64,000 nt of DNA from assembly GCA_036768475.1 (NCBI GenBank), contig DAIPMW010000002.1, forward strand, positions 1-64,000. Reading direction: 5' to 3'. Both the position numbers and the translations under genes were made by a program. The notes under the pieces are model-generated. The model did not search any database and was not told the DNA's origin. It saw nothing but the letters and a program-made list of their open reading frames with translations. The DNA comes from JAEUMD01 sp036768475 (GTDB lineage Bacteria > Pseudomonadota > Alphaproteobacteria > Rhizobiales > Hyphomicrobiaceae). Shown here piece by piece: positions 18,278 to 27,004 of the stretch. The stretch's first letter is position 1. Every line of letters begins with the position of its first letter.

Positions 18278-18763
18278 TCAGGCCAGGCTGCGCCGCGCTT
18301 GCGGCTGCGGCATGCGAAGGGGTTTGAGATTGAGGTGTTGCACCTTGGTGACACCACCAGTCGTAATCAACGTAATGGTGACGCCGGCCTCGCCGTCTTG
18401 AAACTCTGCAACCATCGTCAGTGTCGCCCGGCGGTGGAAGCCGTCAGCGTCGCTGAAACCAACCTTATAATCGCTCATCTCGGCATCGCGAATGCGTTTG
18501 AGCGGGCCCATGCCGCGGAATGGTTCGATCGTGCGCTGCGCGACATCGCCATTGATGCTGGCCAGGACGATGGGAGCGAATTGCTGCGCGATGTCGTCGA
18601 ACTGCCAGCGCTTCGACAGGTTCTCGACGACGCCTTCGGCGGCCGCAATGCCCGCGGGCGTGTCGCGCTGCATCAGTCCGTAGACGGTGCCGAACGTGCC
18701 CGCTGCCAGGAACAGGAGGCCGAACAGGCCGAAGGCAACGAGCTTTGCGAATTTCCCGATCAT
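18278..18763 (-). CDS. Small membrane-anchored protein of unknown function
   Basis: This 161-residue protein starts with a transmembrane segment (about residues 8-30). A soluble domain of about 120 residues, rich in beta-strand-like stretches, follows (for example TLTMVAEFQDGEAGVTITLI). I do not recognise the family. The layout resembles small periplasmic sensor or snoal-like domains tethered to the inner membrane. The ATG is preceded by GATGGAA. Codon use looks like that of its neighbours. A short inverted repeat (7-bp arms, 18189-18213) lies downstream but has no T run. Confidence 0.6.
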   Translation of the reverse strand: MIGKFAKLVAFGLFGLLFLAAGTFGTVYGLMQRDTPAGIAAAEGVVENLSKRWQFDDIAQQFAPIVLASINGDVAQRTIEPFRGMGPLKRIRDAEMSDYKVGFSDADGFHRRATLTMVAEFQDGEAGVTITLITTGGVTKVQHLNLKPLRMPQPQARRSLA

Positions 18764-19063
18764 GTCATTCCATCGTCTGTCTGGTCTTCAGATAAGGGTG
18801 CACGCGCATAACCGCCGAATGGTCAAGCATCTGCAGACCATGGAGAAAATGCTGGCCTCACGCTGTTACCGGCGGCACATGGGCCACATGCGTGGGCAGT
18901 GCCTGGGATCCGGTGGGCGCAGCGGCGAACGAAGGCGCACGCGATGTCGCCGGGACCTGTCGGGGTCAGCGGGCGGTGGGCAGAGGCTGATTGCGAACGA
19001 GAGATGAACCGAAACCCGAGCTGCGGCGACCAACGGGCATGAGTTCGCGCCCGGGAGGCCGTC

Positions 19064-19243
19064 ATGGTGATCTTCAACGCAACCGCAATTCTCGTTCAGC
19101 TCATCAAGCTTGCCGTTTTCTTCGCCACGCTCGGTCTTCCTGCAGTTCACGGCACAACCGTGGAGCTGTGGCGGGACACCCCGGTGGCCGTCGTCCACGA
19201 GATTGAGCGCCCACACTCCAATCCGCGCCGCCGGGGGCACTGA
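19064..19243 (+). CDS. Small single-span membrane protein (59 residues)
   Basis: This short frame has an unusually good ribosome-binding site: GGAGG five bases before the ATG. The product starts with a hydrophobic segment (FNATAILVQLIKLAVFFATL) that could span the membrane. A polar tail ending in RRRGH follows. It lies in a 600-bp gap before ileS and is not covered by another gene. No family is recognised. The SD and the hydrophobic start argue for a real small protein, but I cannot exclude chance. Confidence 0.5.
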   Translation: MVIFNATAILVQLIKLAVFFATLGLPAVHGTTVELWRDTPVAVVHEIERPHSNPRRRGH

Positions 19244-19381
19244 AAGCGCCGGGATCGCGTCGCCCCGCTGATCGCGAAAGGCGGTATCGCAAGGCAGGGC
19301 TGGCAGGACGCCGCCCTGGTTGCTAGAACCCGGGCCGACTCTCCAGCGAACCGGGATTGAACCGAAGGACCAGGGCGGACT

Positions 19382-22300
19382 ATGGCCGAGGACACGAAGA
19401 CGGCGAAGGGCAAGGCAGGTGTTGATACCGGCGCCGGCCGCGACTGGGGCAAAACCCTCTACCTGCCCAAAACCGATTTTCCGATGAAGGCGGGGCTGCC
19501 TCAGATGGAGCCGCGCATGCTGGAGCGCTGGCACAGGATCGGCCTTTACGAAAAGCTGCGAGAGCGTTCCGCCGGCAAACCGAAGTTTGTCCTTCACGAC
19601 GGCCCGCCCTACGCCAATGGCAACATCCACATCGGTCATGCGCTCAACAAGGTCTTGAAGGATCTCGTGGTGAAGTCCCAGCAGATGCTTGGCCACGACA
19701 GCAACTATGTGCCGGGCTGGGATTGCCACGGCCTGCCGATCGAGTGGAAGATCGAGGAGGAGTACCGTGCCAAGGGTCGCGAGAAGCCGGATTTCTCCGA
19801 TGCGAAGGGCATCAATGCTTTCCGCGACGAGTGCCGCAAGTTTGCCTCGAAGTGGCTGGATGTGCAGCGCGAGGAGTTCAAACGGCTGGGTGTCGTCGGC
19901 GACTGGGATAAGCCCTATTCCACGATGGATTATCGCGCCGAGGCGACGATCGCCCGTGAGATCATGACGTTTGCGCGGTCCGGACAGCTGTACCGTGGCT
20001 CCAAGCCCGTCATGTGGTCGGTCGTCGAGAAAACCGCTCTCGCCGAAGCAGAGGTCGAATATCAGGATTACCAATCGGACATGATCTGGGTGAAGTTCAA
20101 GGTCATCCAGGATGTTCAATGGGGCGATGAGCAGCAGCTCCGCCGCGCCGATCAGGCGTGCCTGCGATCCGAGATGGTCGGCGCCAATGTCGTCATCTGG
20201 ACGACGACGCCCTGGACGATCCCCGGCAACCGTGCCGTCTCCTTCTCATCGCGCATCGGCTACGGCCTCTATGAGGTTACCGCCGCGCCCGAGGGCAACT
20301 GGGCGAAGGTGGGCGAGAGATACATCCTGGCCGACAAGCTCGCTGCGGACGTCATGAAGGCCGCCAAAGTCGAAGGATACGAGCGCTGCGAGTCCGTGAC
20401 GGCGGACGAACTGCGGGATATGGTCTGCGCCCATCCGCTGCGCGAACTCGGATATGGCTTCGACGTGCCGCTGCTCGACGGCGATCACGTCACCGATGAC
20501 ACGGGCACCGGTTTCGTGCATACCGCGCCCGGGCATGGCTCGGATGACTACATCATCTGGATGAACTCACAAAAGATGCTGCGCGAGCGCGGCATCGACA
20601 CCACGATCCCGTTCACGGTCGATGCCGACGGTGTCATGACGGATGCAGCGCCGGGCTTCACCGGCAAGCGCGTCCTGAAAGAGAACGGCGACAAAGGTGA
20701 CGCCAACGATGCCGTCATCAAGGCGTTGGCCGAGGCCGGCAGCATCATCGCGCGCGGCCGCCTGAAGCACCAGTATCCGCACTCCTGGCGCTCCAAGAAG
20801 CCGGTCATCTTCCGCAACACGCCGCAGTGGTTCATCGCCATGGACAAGCCGCTCGGCAATGGCGGCAACAAAACGCTGCGCGAGATCGCGCTGGAGGAGA
20901 TCACGCGAGTCGATTGGGTCCCCGCGATTGGCCAGAACCGCATCACCGGCATGATCGAGAACCGGCCCGACTGGGTGGTTTCGCGCCAGCGTGCCTGGGG
21001 TGTGCCAATCGCTGTGTTCCGCAACACACACACCGATGATGTGATCCCGGGGCCGGGCTTTGCGAAGAACGACGAGTTGATGAACCGCATCGAGACTGCG
21101 TTCCGGGAAAAGGGCGCCGACGTCTGGTTCGAGGATGGTGCGAAGGAGCGTTTCCTCGCCGGCCTTGTCGACGATCCGGCCCAGTGGGAGCGTGTGCGCG
21201 ATGTGCTCGATGTGTGGTTTGATTCAGGCTCCACGCACGCCTTCGTGCTGGAGGACGCGCAGGCATTTCCCGGTCTTGCCGGCATCAAGCGCCACAAGGA
21301 CGGCGGCAAGGACGTCGTCATGTATCTGGAGGGCTCCGACCAGCATCGCGGCTGGTTCCATTCCTCGCTTCTCGAATCGTGCGGAACACGCGGCACCGCG
21401 CCCTATGACGCCGTTCTTACCCACGGCTTCGTGCTCGATGAGAAGGGGCAGAAGATGTCGAAGTCGCTGGGCAACGTGACAGCGCCCCAAGACGTGATGG
21501 AAAAGTCCGGCGCCGATATCCTTCGCTTATGGGTCGCAGCATCCGACTATTCGGATGACCTGCGCATCGGCCCTGACATCCTGAAGAATTTCGTCGAGAC
21601 CTATCGAAAGATGCGCAACACCATCCGCTGGATGCTGGGTGCGCTGGCGCACTACACCGAGGCCGACTATGTCGAGGTGGCCGACATGCCTGAGCTGGAA
21701 AAGCTCATGCTGCATCGCCTTTCCGAAATCGACCCCGACGTGCGGACCGCCTATGGCGCCTACGACTATGCCAAGGTCGTTTCGGTTCTGTCGCAGTTCA
21801 TGAACACGGAACTGTCCGCGTTCTACTTCGACATTCGCAAGGACGCGCTCTATTGCGATGCGCCATCCAGCGTCCGCCGCAAGGCCGCACTGACGGTCAT
21901 CGACGAGATCCTCCGGGCGACGACGCTCTGGCTCGCGCCAATCCTGTCGTTCACGGCGGAGGAGGCCTGGATCGCGCGTCACACGGGCAACGATCTCGAA
22001 AGCGTGCACCTGCACGAGTTCCCCCTGATTCCGCGGCAATGGCGCAACGAAGAGGTGGCCGCGCGCTGGGAGAAGGTGAAGAAGGTTCGACGCGTCGTCA
22101 CCGGCGCATTGGAGATCGAGCGTGCCGCCAAGCGCATTGGATCATCGCTGGAGGCGGCCCCGCGTGTTCACATCACGGACGCCGCTCTGGCCGAGGCGGT
22201 CAGGAGCGTGGACTTGTCGGAGGTGGCGATCACGTCGGCGATCGAGGTTGTGAGCGAACCCCCGCCTGCCGATGCATTCGTGCTTGCCGAGGTGGCGGGC

Positions 22301-22456
22301 GTCGCGGTCGTGCCGCGGCGCGCCGAAGGCCGCAAGTGCGCCCGCTCATGGCGTATCACGACCGACGTCGGCTCCGATCCCGACTATCCCGACCTGTCGG
22401 CCCGTGATGCGGCGGCCATGCGCGAGATTGATGGCCAAGCACGAAATGCGGGGTGA
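19382..22456 (+). CDS. ileS: Isoleucyl-tRNA synthetase
   Basis: This 1024-residue class I aminoacyl-tRNA synthetase charges tRNA-Ile. The HIGH signature is GNIHIGH (about residue 80) and the KMSKS loop is QKMSKSLGN (about 690). The editing domain lies between them, with GTGFVHTAPGHGSDDY. The C-terminal region is of the alphaproteobacterial type and keeps EGRKCARSW near residue 980. Its length fits bacterial IleS from this class. The stop overlaps the start region of lspA (TGA at 22454-22456), as is common in Hyphomicrobiales where ileS and lspA form an operon. Assignment is firm. Confidence 0.97.
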   Translation: MAEDTKTAKGKAGVDTGAGRDWGKTLYLPKTDFPMKAGLPQMEPRMLERWHRIGLYEKLRERSAGKPKFVLHDGPPYANGNIHIGHALNKVLKDLVVKSQQMLGHDSNYVPGWDCHGLPIEWKIEEEYRAKGREKPDFSDAKGINAFRDECRKFASKWLDVQREEFKRLGVVGDWDKPYSTMDYRAEATIAREIMTFARSGQLYRGSKPVMWSVVEKTALAEAEVEYQDYQSDMIWVKFKVIQDVQWGDEQQLRRADQACLRSEMVGANVVIWTTTPWTIPGNRAVSFSSRIGYGLYEVTAAPEGNWAKVGERYILADKLAADVMKAAKVEGYERCESVTADELRDMVCAHPLRELGYGFDVPLLDGDHVTDDTGTGFVHTAPGHGSDDYIIWMNSQKMLRERGIDTTIPFTVDADGVMTDAAPGFTGKRVLKENGDKGDANDAVIKALAEAGSIIARGRLKHQYPHSWRSKKPVIFRNTPQWFIAMDKPLGNGGNKTLREIALEEITRVDWVPAIGQNRITGMIENRPDWVVSRQRAWGVPIAVFRNTHTDDVIPGPGFAKNDELMNRIETAFREKGADVWFEDGAKERFLAGLVDDPAQWERVRDVLDVWFDSGSTHAFVLEDAQAFPGLAGIKRHKDGGKDVVMYLEGSDQHRGWFHSSLLESCGTRGTAPYDAVLTHGFVLDEKGQKMSKSLGNVTAPQDVMEKSGADILRLWVAASDYSDDLRIGPDILKNFVETYRKMRNTIRWMLGALAHYTEADYVEVADMPELEKLMLHRLSEIDPDVRTAYGAYDYAKVVSVLSQFMNTELSAFYFDIRKDALYCDAPSSVRRKAALTVIDEILRATTLWLAPILSFTAEEAWIARHTGNDLESVHLHEFPLIPRQWRNEEVAARWEKVKKVRRVVTGALEIERAAKRIGSSLEAAPRVHITDAALAEAVRSVDLSEVAITSAIEVVSEPPPADAFVLAEVAGVAVVPRRAEGRKCARSWRITTDVGSDPDYPDLSARDAAAMREIDGQARNAG

Positions 22457-22464
22457 TTGCTAGC

Positions 22465-23016
22465 ATGTCGTCGCCGGAGACATCGTCGCCACCTGCGAGC
22501 GGGGCCGTCGGCTCCTGGCTGTGGGGGCCGTTTTCGAGAGTCGGCCTGTGGGTTGCGCTTGCTGCCGCGCTAGTCGATCAGGCGCACAAGTGGTGGATGA
22601 TCCTGGTCTACCAGATCAAGCTCGGTGAGCGCATATACGTGACACCGTTCATGGATTGGGTTTTCGTGCTCAACCGGGGCATCAGCTACTCGCTGTTCAG
22701 CCTGGATAGCAGGGCCGGTCAGCTCATCCTGGCACTCTTCGCCGTTGTGGTCTCCGCGGGTATGTGGATGTGGCTCGCCCGCGCGGGCACGTCGCGGCTG
22801 ATGGCCGCCGGTCTCGGCCTCATCATCGGCGGCGCCGTCGGCAATGCCATCGACCGGCTTACGTTGGGTGGTGTCGCCGACTTCTTCTCTTTGCACGCAT
22901 TTGGGTATTACTGGTACGTCTTCAACATTGCGGATGTAGCCATCGTTGCCGGCGTTGTGGGGCTCCTGTATGACTCACTACTGGCGAGTCGCAATGCCGC
23001 CGCAAATCAGGGCTAA
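22465..23016 (+). CDS. lspA: Lipoprotein signal peptidase (signal peptidase II)
   Basis: This inner-membrane aspartyl protease of about 183 residues cleaves prolipoproteins after lipid attachment. Four transmembrane segments are visible. Catalytic aspartates are Asp130 (GNAIDRL) and Asp157 (FNIADVAI), and NRGISYSLFS matches the conserved NxGxxF-like loop. The chosen ATG has GGGGTGA about 8 bases before it; a GTG at 22453 overlapping the ileS stop is the alternative. The next gene encodes a lipoprotein, a likely substrate. Confidence 0.95.
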   Translation: MSSPETSSPPASGAVGSWLWGPFSRVGLWVALAAALVDQAHKWWMILVYQIKLGERIYVTPFMDWVFVLNRGISYSLFSLDSRAGQLILALFAVVVSAGMWMWLARAGTSRLMAAGLGLIIGGAVGNAIDRLTLGGVADFFSLHAFGYYWYVFNIADVAIVAGVVGLLYDSLLASRNAAANQG

Positions 23017-23068
23017 CGCCTGAAATTCGGCCGTTTCGGCGGACCACCACGGGGGTGGCCTATCGGGG

Positions 23069-23536
23069 GTGAAGCACATGACGGGATTCTTCAGCCGATC
23101 CACGGCTCTGGCTGTTGTGCTGGGGGCTGGACTGATCGCTGCGGGTTGCGGCGCCGATGATGTCGAGCTGAACGGTAAGATCTTCGACGCGTTGGGTGTT
23201 TCCGGTGCGCAGAAGTCCCGAGGCGACGACCCCAAGCTTGCAGCGCGTACCGGCATCGTAGTTCCCCCCGACACCGGCTCGCTGCCTGCGCCGGGTTCGG
23301 GTCGCTCGGTCGAATCCGAGGCCGATCTGGCCTTCATCAACGATCCCGATCGCAAGAAAACGGTCGATAAAGCCGAACTGGAACGTCGTCAGGCCGCATA
23401 CTGCAAGGAGCACTACGAGCTGCCCAAGGCCCGCGGTGATGCCTCCGCCGACGATGCGACCGGCCCGGCCGGCCCGTGCCGCCCCACTTTCATGTCCGCT
23501 ATGAAAAAATGGAACGGGCTGGGCGACGAGGAGTAA
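23069..23536 (+). CDS. Small outer-membrane lipoprotein, DUF3035/BamF-like
   Basis: This 155-residue prolipoprotein has the lipobox IAAGC (Cys about 27). The mature part contains LAARTGIVVPPDTGSLPAPG, which resembles the LVVPPD stretch of DUF3035 (BamF) proteins encoded after lspA in many alphaproteobacteria. BamF is an accessory lipoprotein of the outer-membrane protein assembly machine in Caulobacter. The C-terminal half is acidic and has two cysteines (YCKEHYELP and GPCRPTF) that might pair. Position and motif support the family; the exact role here is inferred. Confidence 0.7.
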   Translation: MKHMTGFFSRSTALAVVLGAGLIAAGCGADDVELNGKIFDALGVSGAQKSRGDDPKLAARTGIVVPPDTGSLPAPGSGRSVESEADLAFINDPDRKKTVDKAELERRQAAYCKEHYELPKARGDASADDATGPAGPCRPTFMSAMKKWNGLGDEE

Positions 23537-23880
23537 TCCCGTCGGGAGAAGAACAGAATTTCAAAGAGTTACACCATGCGCTGGTGGCCGGCTGTTGCCG
23601 GGAGCAGTGCCCGTGCGCCTTGGTTCGCGTGGCGCCGGCGCATCAATCGCCCTTATCGGCACATGAACGCCTTGTCATTTGACATCGCCCGCCCAAGCCC
23701 CGACATCTGAACCACGCGCGATGCACATCTCATGTAAATCCGCTTGTCTGTTCGTTCGTGTCCAGGGCCTGCACTCGCGTCACCTGCACTCAATGACGAG
23801 TGCGCCGAGCCCGAGCGCGGTTTTTGACCAGGACACGGAATTGATATCCGACCTGCCGGAGCCCGATGAGGATTGACGAA
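23537..23880. other. 344-bp gap before the M16 peptidase pair
   Basis: A frame of 44 codons at 23576-23710 starts with ATG but has a poor ribosome-binding site and an Arg/Trp-rich product, so I do not call it. GAGGA at 23868-23872 serves the next gene. No hairpin terminator is evident. Confidence 0.35.
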
Positions 23881-25290
23881 ATGCTGCACAACGGCCTCCG
23901 CCGCTTCTCGACATTGGTGATTGCTCTGATGACACTCGCACTCTCACCCCAGACGTTCGCTGCCGACGATGCCTCGCGGCTGTCCCACTTCAAGCTTGAG
24001 AATGGCATGGAGGTCCTGGTGATCCCGGATCACCGCGCGCCCGTTGTCACGCATATGGTGTTCTACCGGGTCGGTGCCGCCGACGAAACTGTCGGCAAGT
24101 CCGGCATTGCCCACTTCCTCGAACATTTGATGTTCAAGTCGACCGACAAGATCCCCTCAGGTGAGTTCTCGAAGATTGTGGCGCGCCTGGGCGGCCAGGA
24201 CAATGCCTTCACCACTCAGGACGCGACCGCCTATTTCCAGCGTGTCGCCAAAGAGCAGCTCCCGCGCATGATGGAGCTCGAAGCAGATCGCATGGTCAAC
24301 CTGCGGCTCACCGACAAGGAGGTGCAAACCGAGCGTGACGTGATCCTCGAGGAGCGCCGTTCGCGCATCGAGAACAACCCGTCTGCATTGTTCGGCGAGC
24401 AGATGGATTCGGTGCTCTACCAGAACCATCCCTATCGCATTCCGGTGATCGGCTGGGAGCATGAGATCGCTCAGCTCTCGCGCCAGGATGCGCTCAACTT
24501 TTACAAGCACTATTATGCGCCCAACAATGCGATCCTTGTCGTCGCGGGCGACGTTACGGCGGATGAGGTGAAAGCGCTGGCCGAGCAGACTTACGGTAAG
24601 CTGCCACCCGTTGATGGCATCACCAACAACAGGTTCCGGCCCAAAGAACCGCCAGCGCGTGCGCCGCGCCGCATGACACTCGAAGATCCGCGCGCCGGTC
24701 AGCCATCGATCCATCGCTATTACGTGGTGCCGAGCTATCGCACCGCCGGGAACGGAGACGCGGAGGCGCTCGACGTGCTCGTCAAACTGCTGGCGGATGG
24801 TTCCACCAGCCGCTTCTACAAGAAGGCCGTGGTGGAGGAGCGAATCGCCTCGTCGGCGAACGGGTATTATGATAGTGGCGGCCTCGACAGCGGCAAGATC
24901 GCCTTCTATGCGGTGGCACAGAACAAGGCGGAACTGCCCAAGATTGAGGCCCTGCTCGATCGACTGATCGCCGACATCACCGAGAACGGCGTTAGCGATA
25001 GCGAGCTCAAGCGCGCCAAATCCGCCTATATTGCCGACTACATCTACGAGAGCGACAACCAGGCGACGCTGGCGCGCCGCTACGGCTGGGGACTGGCCAC
25101 GGGGCTGACGATCGAGGATATGCAGGCTTGGCCCGACCGCATCCGCAAGGTGACGTCCGAGGACGTTAAGCGCGTCGCTGCGAAATATCTCGATCCGCGT
25201 GCATCGGTGACGGGTACGCTGCTGCCGAAGGAACGCGCGACGGCGTCCGACGGCAAGACCTCCGCGCCGCCGCCCAAGTCGCGTTCGTGA
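23881..25290 (+). CDS. M16B zinc metallopeptidase, catalytic subunit type
   Basis: This protein of about 469 residues has a signal peptide (to about TFAADD). The inverted zinc motif HFLEH (in GIAHFLEHLMFKS) and a downstream glutamate in the ELEADRM region complete the metal site. The second half is the usual inactive repeat, with a DGSTSRFYKKAVVEERIAS segment. M16B enzymes degrade small peptides in the periplasm, often as a dimer with a partner that lacks the metal site; that partner follows 60 bp downstream. The chosen ATG has GAGGA 8 bases upstream, better placed than for the ATG at 23866. Substrate not known. Confidence 0.92.
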   Translation: MLHNGLRRFSTLVIALMTLALSPQTFAADDASRLSHFKLENGMEVLVIPDHRAPVVTHMVFYRVGAADETVGKSGIAHFLEHLMFKSTDKIPSGEFSKIVARLGGQDNAFTTQDATAYFQRVAKEQLPRMMELEADRMVNLRLTDKEVQTERDVILEERRSRIENNPSALFGEQMDSVLYQNHPYRIPVIGWEHEIAQLSRQDALNFYKHYYAPNNAILVVAGDVTADEVKALAEQTYGKLPPVDGITNNRFRPKEPPARAPRRMTLEDPRAGQPSIHRYYVVPSYRTAGNGDAEALDVLVKLLADGSTSRFYKKAVVEERIASSANGYYDSGGLDSGKIAFYAVAQNKAELPKIEALLDRLIADITENGVSDSELKRAKSAYIADYIYESDNQATLARRYGWGLATGLTIEDMQAWPDRIRKVTSEDVKRVAAKYLDPRASVTGTLLPKERATASDGKTSAPPPKSRS

Positions 25291-25350
25291 CGAGGTTCGC
25301 TCTCAATTGTCGCACATTGAAATAAACGTGAGTCACGCGAAGGTGAACAG

Positions 25351-26757
25351 ATGCCTCCTGTCCGATCGGTTCCTCGCCGAACCGCGCTTGCTGCGCGAAT
25401 GCCGCGCATTGAAATCGCGGTCTCGTTCCTCATGCTGCTCATGGCGCTGGGCGTCATTCTCTCGCATCCGGCCAACGCCATGAAGATACAGCAAGTCAAA
25501 AGCCCCAGCGGCATCGAAGCCTGGCTGGTCGAGGAGCACTCCGTGCCGCTCGTCGCAATGCGTTTTGGCTTCCGCGGCGGGAGCTCGCAGGACCCGGACG
25601 GCAAGGTCGGCGTTGCCAACTTCCTGTCTGCTATGCTCGACGAAGGCGCTGGCGACCTGAGCTCCAGCCAGTTCCAGGAACGTCAGGAAGAGCTGGCTAT
25701 GCGCATGAGCTATTCCGACGCACGTGATGCCTTCTACGGCAATTTCGAAACGCTGACAGAAAATCGTGCCGAGGCGGTCAAGCTCCTGCGTCTTGCCCTG
25801 ACCAAGCCGCGCTTCGATGCCGATGCTGTGGAACGCATCAGGAAACAGCTGCTCGCCAATCTGATGTACGCCGAGCGTGATCCCGAAAAGGTGGCGGCCA
25901 AGACTTGGTTCGCAAGTGCGTTCCCGAGCCACCCCTATGGCCGCTCTGCGAACGGTACCATGGAAAGCATCAATGCCGTCACTGCCGGGGATCTGGAGGC
26001 TTTCCGCAAGCGCAACTTTGCCCGCGACAACCTCAAGATCGCTGTCGTCGGCGATATCGACGCCGCAACGCTTGGGCAAATGCTCGACGAGATCTTCGGC
26101 GACCTGCCCGCCAAGGCCAACTTGAAGGACGTGCCGCAGACCGCGCCTGTGGCCGGCGGGCTTGAGAAGGTCGTCGAAATGGCCGTTCCGCAGTCGGTTG
26201 CCGTGTTCGGCCTCCCGTCGATCAAGCGCAAGGACCCCGACTTCATGACCGCCTTCGTTCTCAACCACATCCTGGGCGGCGGCGGGTTTTCCTCTCAGCT
26301 TATGGAGGAGGTGCGCGAGAAGCGCGGTCTTGCCTACTCGGTCTATTCCTACCTGATGCCGGAAGATCATGCCGCTGTCATGCTCGGTTCGGTTGCGACG
26401 AAAAATGAGGCGATCGCTGAATCTCTCGGTGTCATCCGCACTGTGCTGAAGCAAATGGCGACCACTGGTCCAAGTGAAACCGACCTCGAGAACGCCAAGA
26501 AATACCTCGTCGGCTCCTATGCTTTGCGCTTCGATACCAGCGGCAAGATTGCCAGCCAGCTTCTGGGCCTGCAGATGGAAGGCTTCGGGTCGGACTACGT
26601 CGAGAACCGCAACGCGATGATCGAGGCTGTCACTTTGGCAGACATCAAGCGTGTGGCGGCCAAGCTGCTCGATCCGAGCCAGCTCATCGTTACCGTTGTC
26701 GGAAAACCCGAGAAAATGTCGACGGAGGGCTCCACCGTGGTCCAGGGCGGTGGCTGA
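25351..26757 (+). CDS. M16 family peptidase-like partner lacking the zinc motif
   Basis: This 468-residue M16-fold protein has a signal peptide (ending near HPANA). The position of the HxxEH motif reads VANFLSAMLDEGAG, so the metal ligands are lost. The REKRGLAYSVYSYL motif, which shapes the substrate site in partner subunits, is kept. It is therefore probably the non-catalytic subunit that pairs with the preceding active M16 protein in the periplasm. AAGGTGA lies 5 bases before the ATG. A hairpin at 26794-26823 probably ends the operon. Confidence 0.9.
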   Translation: MPPVRSVPRRTALAARMPRIEIAVSFLMLLMALGVILSHPANAMKIQQVKSPSGIEAWLVEEHSVPLVAMRFGFRGGSSQDPDGKVGVANFLSAMLDEGAGDLSSSQFQERQEELAMRMSYSDARDAFYGNFETLTENRAEAVKLLRLALTKPRFDADAVERIRKQLLANLMYAERDPEKVAAKTWFASAFPSHPYGRSANGTMESINAVTAGDLEAFRKRNFARDNLKIAVVGDIDAATLGQMLDEIFGDLPAKANLKDVPQTAPVAGGLEKVVEMAVPQSVAVFGLPSIKRKDPDFMTAFVLNHILGGGGFSSQLMEEVREKRGLAYSVYSYLMPEDHAAVMLGSVATKNEAIAESLGVIRTVLKQMATTGPSETDLENAKKYLVGSYALRFDTSGKIASQLLGLQMEGFGSDYVENRNAMIEAVTLADIKRVAAKLLDPSQLIVTVVGKPEKMSTEGSTVVQGGG

Positions 26758-26793
26758 GCCCGCGCCATTTGATCCCCAACCCGACAATTCCTG

Positions 26794-26823
26794 CAACACC
26801 CGCGGCCCTGGTTGCGGGTGTTG
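26794..26823 (+). terminator. Hairpin after the M16 pair
   Basis: Perfect 10-bp arms CAACACCCGC and GCGGGTGTTG flank a 10-base loop, 36 bp after the M16 stop. There is no long T run, so termination may be weak or Rho-assisted. Confidence 0.55.
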
Positions 26824-26868
26824 ACGTATCATCGTCGCGAGTTGGCATCCGCTGGTAAAGCAGCTACA

Positions 26869-26938
26869 GCATGCTTGGCTGTGATGTGCAGCGGTTCAGC
26901 GTGAAAAACATGCACAAGAACAAGGGACTGGATCGTGT
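26869..26938 (-). repeat. Dispersed intergenic repeat family A, truncated copy 2
   Basis: On the minus strand this copy shares CATGTTTTTCACGCTGAACC and GCTGCACA with the other copies. It lacks the long palindromic half: only GATCCAGT-like sequence remains where the hairpin arm would begin. It lies in the upstream region of pgi. Confidence 0.65.
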
Positions 26939-27004
26939 GCGTGTTGGCTCGATAACGCCGCCGCTCAAGCCATGTGCCGCGAATTCAAGCAGCAGGTGAT
27001 TTGG

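Noticed and set aside
18866..20119. 417-codon minus-strand frame over the start of ileS
   Set aside because: It lies opposite ileS, lacks any domain and reflects codon bias of the real gene in high-GC DNA.
23576..23710. 44-codon frame before the M16 genes
   Set aside because: Weak ribosome-binding site, Arg/Trp-rich composition and no homology visible.
25333..26832. 499-codon minus-strand frame opposite the second M16 gene
   Set aside because: Complete antisense overlap with a clear M16-family gene; no recognisable motif.
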